Positions 36,828 to 44,453 of a stretch of 64,000 nucleotides of DNA are shown piece after piece. Under the pieces are notes generated by a model. The model was given only the letters and a program-made list of their open reading frames with translations. It had not been told where the DNA came from and ran no database searches. Position numbers and translations under genes: made by a program. The stretch spans positions 124,001 through 188,000 of the forward strand of contig NZ_QDFZ01000004.1 of assembly GCF_003347605.1 (NCBI RefSeq), given 5' to 3'. This DNA comes from Chryseobacterium sp. KLBC 52. GTDB taxonomy: Bacteria; Bacteroidota; Bacteroidia; Flavobacteriales; Weeksellaceae. Positions within the stretch are counted from its first letter, which is position 1; every line of letters starts with the position of its first letter.

Positions 36828-37658
36828 ATGAAAATTTATAAATTTTTATCACTATTCTTTATTGCCTTTACTTTATTCTCTTTTGTAGCCTGCGAAAGCA
36901 GCAGGGATGACGAAAATCCCCAGGATACTACCCCTGGGAAACTTCAGATCAAATTTGAAAACGGATTTAATAATGTAGGAGACATCGTTTTGAATCAGAC
37001 GGTTCAGACCTCTTCCAACGGACAAAAGCATAACTTTTCTGCCTTAAAATATGTCATCAGTAATATTGCATTGATCGACGAAAACGGAAATGAGTTTAAA
37101 TACAATGAAAACAACCCTGATAAAGGTGCTTTTATCGTAGATCAGGCAGATGCTGTAGCCGGAATTGTTTATCTTAATCTGGATGGCGTTCCGAAAAACA
37201 ACTACAAAAAAATAAGATTCGGATTAGGTGTGAGTCAAAAAGCGTACTTGCTGGGACAGGACGGGCAGGCTGAATTCTGGACAAAAGCCAAGCAGAAGGG
37301 AATGTCATGGTCATGGGCAGCGGGTTATGTTTTTGTAAAACTGGAAGGGAAATACGGGAATGATACCCCTTCAAAAGAATTCATGAACCATACCGGCAAT
37401 ATGGGAAATGTTACTGCTAATCAGCAGCCTGATTTATACCGTGAAATCACATTGAATCTTCCGACAACGGCAAGGGTGACGGCAAAAATTCGTCCTTCTG
37501 TTCATATTCTGGCAGACCTGAACCAATTTTTGAGCGGAGATAAAGCGCTTACTCTTACTACAGCTAATGACATGCTGATGGGCTCCAACCAACACCTGGT
37601 GGATGTTACCAACAATCTCACAAAAATGTTTAAAGTAGACCACGTTCACAATGATTAA
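36828..37658 (+). CDS. MbnP-family copper-binding lipoprotein
   Basis: A 276-aa lipoprotein (lipobox FVAC, about residue 21), with an Asp/Glu-rich segment after the Cys (RDDENPQD) that resembles a surface-export signal. MbnP features include KLQIKFENGFNN, the LKYVISNIALID segment, and the Trp-rich stretch WTKAKQKGMSWSWAAGY. In characterised pairs the di-haem partner MbnH oxidises a Trp of MbnP to kynurenine, creating a copper site. The MbnH gene overlaps its end by 8 bp, strongly supporting the pair. Methanobactin synthesis genes are not present in the window. Confidence 0.85.
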   Translation: MKIYKFLSLFFIAFTLFSFVACESSRDDENPQDTTPGKLQIKFENGFNNVGDIVLNQTVQTSSNGQKHNFSALKYVISNIALIDENGNEFKYNENNPDKGAFIVDQADAVAGIVYLNLDGVPKNNYKKIRFGLGVSQKAYLLGQDGQAEFWTKAKQKGMSWSWAAGYVFVKLEGKYGNDTPSKEFMNHTGNMGNVTANQQPDLYREITLNLPTTARVTAKIRPSVHILADLNQFLSGDKALTLTTANDMLMGSNQHLVDVTNNLTKMFKVDHVHND

Positions 37659-38700
37659 TTTCTTTTTAAAAACATTATTGGTTCTGTTTGTATTGGTATT
37701 AAGCTGTATTTCCTGTTCTGATGAGGTGATACAGCCACTGGAAAAAGATGAAGCCTATAACCTGCAGCTTCCCTCTTATTTTCCGGAAATGACTTTTGAT
37801 AAATCGATCAATCCGGTGACTAAAAACGGCGTGGAGCTGGGAAGAAAATTATTCTATGAAGGCAGACTTTCAAGAAATAATACCATTTCATGCGGTTTCT
37901 GTCATATTCAGGAAAATGCTTTTACCCATCATGGTCATACGGTGAGCCATGGTGTGGATGACAGAATAGGAATAAGAAATGCACCACCCCTCCAGAATAT
38001 GGCTTTTTTGAAAAGATATATGTGGGACGGAGTGATTCATAATCTGAATGAACAACCCATCAGCCCGATTACCGACGTCAATGAAATGGATAGCTCCATA
38101 CCGGAAGCTATTTCGAAAATAAAAGATGATCATAAGTATAAAAAACTGTTCAGAGAAGCTTATGGAGACGAAACCATTACCGGCGAAAGAATTTTAAAAG
38201 CATTATCACAGTTTATGGCTTCTTTAATTTCTGCAGATTCAAAATATGACAGATTCAGACAGGGAAAAGAACAGTTGACTTCGGCAGAATCTCAGGGAAT
38301 GGCATTATTCAATCAGAAATGTGCTTCCTGTCATAGCGGAGAATTATTTACTGATGAGAGTTTCAGAAACACAGGAATGTATTATAATACGGAATTCAAA
38401 GATGCCGGGCGATACAGAGTTACTCTCAACCAGGTCGACTGGATGAAATTCCGTGTTCCCAGTTTAAGAAATGTGGAATATACCGCACCTTATATGCATG
38501 ACGGAAGGTTTTACACCTTAGAGGCAGTACTTAACTTCTATTCAGATCAGGTGGAAGATAATGCCAATCTTGATCCTCAGCTTAAGCAGAACGGCCATGT
38601 GGGAATTGCCATGAGCAGTCAGGAAAAACAATCTATCATTGCGTTCCTGAAAACATTATCAGATAAAAGTTTTATATCCAATCCAAAATTTGCAGAATAA
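37651..38700 (+). CDS. Di-haem c-type peroxidase, MbnH/MauG type
   Basis: A 349-aa periplasmic protein with two haem-binding CxxCH motifs, CGFCH (C81-H85) and CASCH (C224-H228), characteristic of bacterial di-haem cytochrome c peroxidases and MauG/MbnH. N-terminal lipoprotein-like signal (LVLSCISC). Other conserved parts are ELGRKLFYEGRLSRN and YTAPYMHDGRF. Its 8-bp overlap with the MbnP gene indicates it is MbnH, which modifies a Trp of MbnP rather than working as a simple peroxidase. Followed 12 bp later by an outer-membrane protein. Confidence 0.9.
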   Translation: MINFFLKTLLVLFVLVLSCISCSDEVIQPLEKDEAYNLQLPSYFPEMTFDKSINPVTKNGVELGRKLFYEGRLSRNNTISCGFCHIQENAFTHHGHTVSHGVDDRIGIRNAPPLQNMAFLKRYMWDGVIHNLNEQPISPITDVNEMDSSIPEAISKIKDDHKYKKLFREAYGDETITGERILKALSQFMASLISADSKYDRFRQGKEQLTSAESQGMALFNQKCASCHSGELFTDESFRNTGMYYNTEFKDAGRYRVTLNQVDWMKFRVPSLRNVEYTAPYMHDGRFYTLEAVLNFYSDQVEDNANLDPQLKQNGHVGIAMSSQEKQSIIAFLKTLSDKSFISNPKFAE

Positions 38701-38712
38701 TTTATAGAAGAC

Positions 38713-39660
38713 ATGAAGAAGATTATAGTGATACTAAGTTTGATCCTGTTGAATCAGTATCAGGCAAAAACCATCAGAGACAGTGCTTATGTTGCTCCCG
38801 AAACGCTTAACAGATTCGATTTTGATGATGATTGTGATGCCTGTGGCTGTGCAGCAGGAAACGGATCTTCCGGGTTTGAATCTTTACTGAACCCGCAGTT
38901 TATCGGAATCAAATACTTTGCCCAGCATTATAAAGCGAAAGAGAACTTATTTGTAAAAGACCTTACCCAGGATCAGTATTTCAATACGCTTCAGCTGTGG
39001 GGAAAAATTCCATTGACTAAAAAGCTGAGTGTGTATGCGAGCCTTCCATTCCATTTTCATGAAAAGAAAACCCTCCAGGGTGATATCAGAATCAATGGAA
39101 TAGGAGATCTGAACCTGATGGGAATTTACCAGCTGATGAGCTCTAAAGATAATTTCCATCACCTTAGCGGAGGTTTGGGCGTGAAAATTCCACTTGGGAA
39201 GTTTGATGAAAAAGGAGCATCCGGAGTGAATCCGAGTTTTCAGCTGGGAACCGGAAGCTGGGATTATCAGGCAGCTTTGAATTATAAATTTCAGAAAAAT
39301 AAAGTAGCCGTATTGGTCAATACAGACTATACGATCAAAACAGAGAATAAAAAAAATTACCGTTTTGGAAACCAATGGAACTATGCTGCAACGGGTTTTT
39401 ATCAGGTTGCAGGAAATGAGAAATCTATTTTTTCTGTAAAAACGGGAGTTCAGGGTGAAGTCTACGCTCAGAACAAACAATTTGATGAAGCCCTGCCCAA
39501 TACTGCAGGAAGTGCTTTGTATGGAAAGCTGGGATTTGAAGCCTCTTATAAAAAGCTGAGCCTGGGAAGTGAAATCATGCTTCCCATGTACACTCATCTG
39601 GCGGGAGGAGATATTGAAGCTAAATCGAGATTCAGTGTTTTCCTGAATATTGGAATTTAA
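38713..39660 (+). CDS. Outer-membrane beta-barrel protein of the MbnPH cluster
   Basis: A 315-aa protein with signal peptide (ending NQYQAK) and a short Cys motif CDACGCAAGNG (about 40-50) near the mature N-terminus, then a series of amphipathic strands and an aromatic-rich end (RFSVFLNIGI), typical of small outer-membrane barrels. It resembles transporter-type barrels annotated next to MbnP/MbnH pairs. The Cys motif may bind metal. Probably the third gene of the mbnPH operon and a possible outer-membrane channel for copper or its carrier. Confidence 0.72.
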   Translation: MKKIIVILSLILLNQYQAKTIRDSAYVAPETLNRFDFDDDCDACGCAAGNGSSGFESLLNPQFIGIKYFAQHYKAKENLFVKDLTQDQYFNTLQLWGKIPLTKKLSVYASLPFHFHEKKTLQGDIRINGIGDLNLMGIYQLMSSKDNFHHLSGGLGVKIPLGKFDEKGASGVNPSFQLGTGSWDYQAALNYKFQKNKVAVLVNTDYTIKTENKKNYRFGNQWNYAATGFYQVAGNEKSIFSVKTGVQGEVYAQNKQFDEALPNTAGSALYGKLGFEASYKKLSLGSEIMLPMYTHLAGGDIEAKSRFSVFLNIGI

Positions 39661-39682
39661 AGTGGCACCCCAATAAATGATG

Positions 39683-39706
39683 TTAAAGCTCCTTCGGGAG
39701 CTTTAA
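39683..39706 (+). terminator. Terminator of the MbnPH cluster
   Basis: TTAAAGCTCC-TTCG-GGAGCTTTAA, a 10-bp stem with TTCG tetraloop, followed by TTGTTTA. Confidence 0.85.
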
Positions 39707-39729
39707 TTGTTTATGAATCATGATTTTAA

Positions 39730-39759
39730 TTGGGGATTAGGAATAATTATCTATCTTTG
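39730..39759 (+). promoter_or_regulatory. Promoter of the cobalamin operon
   Basis: TTG (39730-39732), 19-bp spacer, TATCTTTG (39752-39759), matching the Bacteroidota sigma-ABfr consensus. It directly precedes the cobalamin riboswitch. Confidence 0.8.
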
Positions 39760-39763
39760 CCGA

Positions 39764-39926
39764 AATTTGGTGAGCCCTAAAAAGCTCTTAAAAGGGAATC
39801 CGGTGAAAATCCGGAACAGACCCGCTGCTGTAAGCTCCGAACCAAAGTTTTTGAAAAATATATCCACTGTTTTTTAATGGGAAGGATTTCAAAAATGGAG
39901 TAAGTCAGAAGACCTGCCAGAAAATA
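39764..39926 (+). ncRNA. Cobalamin riboswitch
   Basis: Contains the conserved elements in order: AAAGGGAATCCGGTGAAAAT, CGGAACAGACCCGCTGCTGT, and the B12 box AGTCAGAAGACCTGCC (39903-39918). A closing pair joins ATTTGG near 39765 with CCAGAAAAT after the B12 box. Cobalamin riboswitches repress B12 uptake or synthesis genes when B12 is plentiful. It leads into a BtuB-like receptor. Confidence 0.95.
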
Positions 39927-40013
39927 ATCGTTTGACGCTTTCGTGGAATAAAGCTTAGGACATCAATGATTCTGTGCAGTGACAGCTGTGCTTTGTCGTT
40001 GTATTCTTATACC

Positions 40014-40049
40014 CCATTAGCGTCTTCATTACCCTAAATGAGCTAATGG
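40014..40049 (+). promoter_or_regulatory. Start-codon-sequestering hairpin of the riboswitch leader
   Basis: CCATTAGC (40014-40021) pairs perfectly with GCTAATGG (40042-40049), and CATT (40027-40030) with AATG (40037-40040). The receptor's ATG (40046-40048) is fully inside the stem. No T-run follows. This is the likely translational OFF structure of the cobalamin switch. Confidence 0.7.
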
Positions 40050-42079
40050 CGACAAAACTAACTACTTCTGCAATTCATAAAGCTGTTTTCACAATATTGG
40101 TGATCACATCTCAACTTTTGTCTTCTCAAAACAGGAAAAAAGACAGCCTTCAGGAAGAGACTATTAAAGGAATCAATCTTTACAAAAAGAATTTTAAAGA
40201 AATCCTCCCGGCACAAATCCTACAGGGTGAGCAGTTGGAAAGACTGAACAGTCATTCCGTTGCAGATGCTTTACGATATTTTTCAGGTGTTCAGATTAAA
40301 GATTACGGCGGATTGGGTGGTTTGAAAACTATTAATATCCGAAGCATGGGAAGCCAGCATGTAGGGGTTTTCTATGATGGAATTCAATTAGGAAATGCCC
40401 AAAATGGGCTGGTGGATCTTGGACGATATTCTTTAGACGATCTGGAAGAAATATCATTGTACAACGGTCAGAAAAGTGAAATTTTTCAGCCGGCAAAAGA
40501 CTTTGGTTCTTCGGGTTCTATTTATTTACAGCCTAAAACACCTGTGTTTAAAGGAAATAGAAAAACCAATCTCGTGATAAGGGCAAAAAGCGCATCTATT
40601 GATCTCTTTAATCCGTCATTCCGATTGGAACAGAAGATTTCTGACAGGATTTCTGCCAGCTTCAGTGGAGAATTTATGCAGAGTGATGGAATTTACAGAT
40701 TTCGTTATGCCAAGAAATATCCTGATGGACAACAGGCTTATGATACCATTGCAAAGAGACATGATTCAGATATTCGGGCAAAACGTTTTGAAACCTCTCT
40801 CAACGGAACTTTAAATAACGGAAGCTGGAATATCCGTGGCTACGGTTATATTTCAAACCGCGGAATGCCGGCACCTATTGTGAATGGACGTTTCGGAGGA
40901 AGAGGAGCGAGGCTTTCCGATGAAAATTATTTTGTACAGGCTAATCTGAGAAAAAAACTGTTCCCGAAATTTGAAACTCAGCTGAAAGCAAAATTCGCTT
41001 ATGATTATACCCATTTTATGGATACGGTTCGTTCGCAGTCTATTATTTATACCGATAATACCTATATCCAACGAGAACTCTATCTTTCCTCATCCAATAT
41101 TTACTCAATCACGCCCAATTGGGATGTCAGCCTGAGTGGTGATTTTCAGTATAATAATCTGGATGCGAATCTGGATAACTTTTCTTATCCTACCCGCTAC
41201 ACTACATTGGTAGCATTAGCGACAACCTATCAGTGGAACAGATTCAAAATTCTGGGAAGCCTTTTAGGAACCTTTACATTTGAAGAAGTTAGAAAAAATA
41301 AAAGACCGGGAGATGCCAGAGAGTGGACGCCTGCTGTTTTTATGAGCTATCAGCCGGAAAAAATTCCGGAGCTTACTCTAAGGGCTTTCTATAAAAGAAT
41401 TTTCAGACTTCCGACCTTCAATGATTTGTATTATACCAATATCGGAAATACCTACCTGAAACCGGAATTCACCAATCAATATGATGTAGGATTTACTTAT
41501 CAGAAGAATTATAACAACCGTCTTTTTAAAACTTTTTATGCTAAAGTAGACGGTTATTACAATAAAGTACAGGACAAAATTGTAGCTGCTCCAAACGGAA
41601 GCATGTTCCGCTGGCTGATGATGAACCTTGGATTGGTTGAAATCATTGGAGCTGATGTGAATGTACAGACTGAAATGCAGCTTGGAAAAGTAACCCTCCG
41701 ACCTTTGCTTTCTTATACATACCAAAGTGCGAGAGATATCAGTGATCCGGAAGATACTTTCTACCGCAATCAGATTCCTTATACCCCATGGCACAGTGGA
41801 TCTTTCAGTCTGATGGCGGATTATAAAGACTGGAGTTTCAATTACAGTGCGATGTACGTAGGAGAAAGATATGATGTGAATCAGGATAACATTCAATACA
41901 ATTATGTTCAGCCCTGGTATACGCACGATCTCTCTGTTCAGAAAAAATTCAACTGGGCAAATCATCAATTTAAAGTAAGCCTTGAGATGAATAATATTTT
42001 CAATCAATACTATGATGTTGTCCTCAATTATCCGATGCCCGGAAGAAATTTTAAACTTATTCTAAACTTCACCCTATGA
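40046..42079 (+). CDS. btuB: TonB-dependent cobalamin receptor, BtuB-like
   Basis: A 677-aa outer-membrane receptor with signal peptide (ending LLSS), a plug domain (about 55-170: SVADALRYFSGVQIKDYGG, TINIRSMGSQHVGVFYDGIQ), and a 22-strand-type barrel with aromatic C-terminus (KLILNFTL). The upstream cobalamin riboswitch identifies vitamin B12 or a related corrinoid as the substrate. The start ATG lies in a hairpin with the leader. The gene's stop overlaps the next start by 4 bp (ATGA), linking it with a BtuG-like surface lipoprotein. Confidence 0.9.
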   Translation: MATKLTTSAIHKAVFTILVITSQLLSSQNRKKDSLQEETIKGINLYKKNFKEILPAQILQGEQLERLNSHSVADALRYFSGVQIKDYGGLGGLKTINIRSMGSQHVGVFYDGIQLGNAQNGLVDLGRYSLDDLEEISLYNGQKSEIFQPAKDFGSSGSIYLQPKTPVFKGNRKTNLVIRAKSASIDLFNPSFRLEQKISDRISASFSGEFMQSDGIYRFRYAKKYPDGQQAYDTIAKRHDSDIRAKRFETSLNGTLNNGSWNIRGYGYISNRGMPAPIVNGRFGGRGARLSDENYFVQANLRKKLFPKFETQLKAKFAYDYTHFMDTVRSQSIIYTDNTYIQRELYLSSSNIYSITPNWDVSLSGDFQYNNLDANLDNFSYPTRYTTLVALATTYQWNRFKILGSLLGTFTFEEVRKNKRPGDAREWTPAVFMSYQPEKIPELTLRAFYKRIFRLPTFNDLYYTNIGNTYLKPEFTNQYDVGFTYQKNYNNRLFKTFYAKVDGYYNKVQDKIVAAPNGSMFRWLMMNLGLVEIIGADVNVQTEMQLGKVTLRPLLSYTYQSARDISDPEDTFYRNQIPYTPWHSGSFSLMADYKDWSFNYSAMYVGERYDVNQDNIQYNYVQPWYTHDLSVQKKFNWANHQFKVSLEMNNIFNQYYDVVLNYPMPGRNFKLILNFTL

Positions 42080-43209
42080 GAAAACTAAACTTTTATTTTT
42101 TATTTCTGGTATTAGCTTTTCTTGCCTCATGCCGTACAGATGAAATTATTGTCCGTCAGGAAGTGGTGGAAGGACTCCCTTCAGAAAATACAGCAATAAA
42201 AGGCTTTTATATGCTCAATGAAGGAAACATGGGAAGTAATAAATGTACCCTGGATTTTTTTGATTATACCAAAGGAACCTATTACCGGAATATTTACGCA
42301 GAAATCAACCCCAATGTCGTAAAAGAGTTGGGAGATGTAGGAAATGATATCAAAGTGTACGGAAGCAAACTTTATATCGTTGTCAATGTTTCCAATAAAA
42401 TTGAAGTGCTGGATGCCAAAACAGCCAAACGTATTACTTCTATTCCATTACAAAACTGCAGATATCTGGCTTTCAAAGACGGGAAAGCTTATGCCAGCAG
42501 TTATGCCGGACCAGTAGCCATTAACCCCAAAGCCCCTAAAGGAAAAGTAGTTGAAATTGATACCACTTCTCTTTCCATCCAGCGTGAAGTGGTGGTAGGA
42601 TATCAGCCGGAAGAAATGGAAATTGTGGGTAATCAATTGTTTGTTGCCAACTCCGGAGGATATAAAGCTCCCGATTACGACAATACAGTTTCCGTCATCG
42701 ATCTAAATACTTTTACAGAACTTAAAAAAATAAATGTTGCCATCAATCTTCACCATATTAAAAAAGATAATTACGGTGATCTCTATGTAACCTCAAGAGG
42801 AGATTATTATAATGTTCCTTCCAGTTTGTATTTAATAGATGCAGCTACAGGAACTGTGAAGAAAAATTTCAATCTCTCTGTGAGCGAAATGACGATCGTG
42901 AATGATAAACTGTATTTCTATGGGAATGAATTCAATTACAATACCCACAGTTATAAAAAAACATTTGGAATCATTGATGTGAAAACAGAACAGATCATCG
43001 CCAACAGAATTTTTGATAAAGAATATGAAGATGCCATTAAAACCCCTTATGGAATTGCTGTAAACCCCATCACAGAAGATATCTACATGACAGATGCCAG
43101 AAATTATGTATCCATGGGATTTGTGTATTGCTTCGATAAAAACGGACACTTTAAATGGAAAACGGAGGGCGGAAATATCCCTGCCCACTTCGCTTTTTTA
43201 TACAAATAA
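42076..43209 (+). CDS. BtuG-like surface beta-propeller lipoprotein
   Basis: A 377-aa lipoprotein (signal ends LASC, about residue 19) built from YncE/DUF5074-type repeats that form a beta-propeller (NKIEVLDAKTAKRI, NTVSVIDLNTFTELKK, SLYLIDAATGTVKKN). In Bacteroides, BtuG is a surface propeller lipoprotein that captures cobalamin with very high affinity and passes it to BtuB. The position directly after the BtuB-like gene and the riboswitch support the same role here; identity with BtuG is inference from fold and context. Confidence 0.78.
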   Translation: MRKLNFYFLFLVLAFLASCRTDEIIVRQEVVEGLPSENTAIKGFYMLNEGNMGSNKCTLDFFDYTKGTYYRNIYAEINPNVVKELGDVGNDIKVYGSKLYIVVNVSNKIEVLDAKTAKRITSIPLQNCRYLAFKDGKAYASSYAGPVAINPKAPKGKVVEIDTTSLSIQREVVVGYQPEEMEIVGNQLFVANSGGYKAPDYDNTVSVIDLNTFTELKKINVAINLHHIKKDNYGDLYVTSRGDYYNVPSSLYLIDAATGTVKKNFNLSVSEMTIVNDKLYFYGNEFNYNTHSYKKTFGIIDVKTEQIIANRIFDKEYEDAIKTPYGIAVNPITEDIYMTDARNYVSMGFVYCFDKNGHFKWKTEGGNIPAHFAFLYK

Positions 43210-43223
43210 CCAAACTTTAAGAA

Positions 43224-44417
43224 ATGAACAGAAATAGCTTTACCTATTTGAAAATCGGATTTCTATCCTGCTTCCTTGTAGGAGTGATAGCCTGTAAACA
43301 TGATGATGAAGATGAATTTACATTTAATGGGCTTGATGATTCCTATACCATTGAACGTTTAAAGGTTTTGAGTATTCCTACCAATGCCTCAGGATCGGTT
43401 ACATGGAGTATTAATGATTCTATTATCTCTCAAAATTCAGAACTTGAATTCATCAGTCCTACTGCAGATGCGTATCCTTTGACTTTAAAGATTAACAATA
43501 AAGGAAACGAGCAGATTTTTCATTCTAAAATCATTGTTACCAAAGAAAAAACACCTTATAGTAAATATATTTCCAAAGTATTGGAGTTCCGCCCTGCTGT
43601 AGGGCAGTTCATGAACGAAATTCCGGAATATTTACCTGGAAATACCACAGCGAATATGCTTCAAAAAGCCAACGAATCGTTGGTAGGAGGGAACTCTACC
43701 ATGATCAGTCTGGGTGGATATGGCGGATATGTAGTGTTCGGTTTTGATCACACCATTCCCAATCTGAATGGACGTGATTTTAAAGTACTGGGAAATGCAT
43801 TCTTTGGAAATGATGCCGCAGATCAACGTTCAGGATCTTGTGAACCGGGAATTATTATGGTGGCCTACGACAGAAATAAAAATGGGAAGCCGGATAATGA
43901 TGAATGGTATGAAATTGCAGGCAGCGAGTATTTCAAAAATGCTACAGTTAAAGACTACAGCATCACCTATCATAAACCTAACGAAAATAAAGCACCTGTA
44001 CCCGGAACTGAATTCTGGCAGACCGACGTGGAGTATATCAAATGGAATGACAATCTGGGAAATCAGGGGTTTAAAACAAAGAATACTTTTCACGCCCAGA
44101 GCTATTATCCTTTATGGTTTACAGATGCTTCTTACAGCTTTTCAGGAACCAGACTGGCAAATAATTTTTACGATCAGAACGGTGACGGGTCGTATTGGGT
44201 AGGAAAATCATATGAGTTCGGATATGCAGACAATGCTCCGAATAATGATGAAGCCTCTAATATTGATATTTCCTGGGCGGTAGACAGAAACGGAAAATAT
44301 GTGAAACTTCCGGGAGTAGACTTTATGAAAATATATACAGGAGTCAATCAGGAAGCAGGATGGCTGGGAGAAGTTTCTACAGAAGTAGCGGGAGCTTACG
44401 ATCTGCATTTTAAATAA
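43224..44417 (+). CDS. Surface lipoprotein of the cobalamin operon
   Basis: A 397-aa lipoprotein whose lipobox GVIAC is followed by KHDDEDE, a good match to the acidic lipoprotein export signal of flavobacterial surface lipoproteins. An Ig/PKD-like N-terminal part (about 35-110) precedes a larger domain with AVGQFMNEIPEYLPGN, GGYGGYVVFGFDH and NGKPDNDEWYEIAGSEY. Such proteins recur next to DUF5074 propellers and BtuB receptors in Bacteroidota. It probably binds or helps take up corrinoids at the surface; function not proven. Confidence 0.72.
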   Translation: MNRNSFTYLKIGFLSCFLVGVIACKHDDEDEFTFNGLDDSYTIERLKVLSIPTNASGSVTWSINDSIISQNSELEFISPTADAYPLTLKINNKGNEQIFHSKIIVTKEKTPYSKYISKVLEFRPAVGQFMNEIPEYLPGNTTANMLQKANESLVGGNSTMISLGGYGGYVVFGFDHTIPNLNGRDFKVLGNAFFGNDAADQRSGSCEPGIIMVAYDRNKNGKPDNDEWYEIAGSEYFKNATVKDYSITYHKPNENKAPVPGTEFWQTDVEYIKWNDNLGNQGFKTKNTFHAQSYYPLWFTDASYSFSGTRLANNFYDQNGDGSYWVGKSYEFGYADNAPNNDEASNIDISWAVDRNGKYVKLPGVDFMKIYTGVNQEAGWLGEVSTEVAGAYDLHFK

Positions 44418-44453
44418 TAATTCAATAATACAATCTATTTAAATTAATAAAAA

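Noticed and set aside
38947..39597. 216-aa antisense frame in the outer-membrane barrel gene
   Set aside because: Shadow frame; composition is that of reversed beta-barrel codons.
41378..42007. 209-aa antisense frame in the BtuB-like gene
   Set aside because: Shadow frame within a gene supported by family motifs and a riboswitch.
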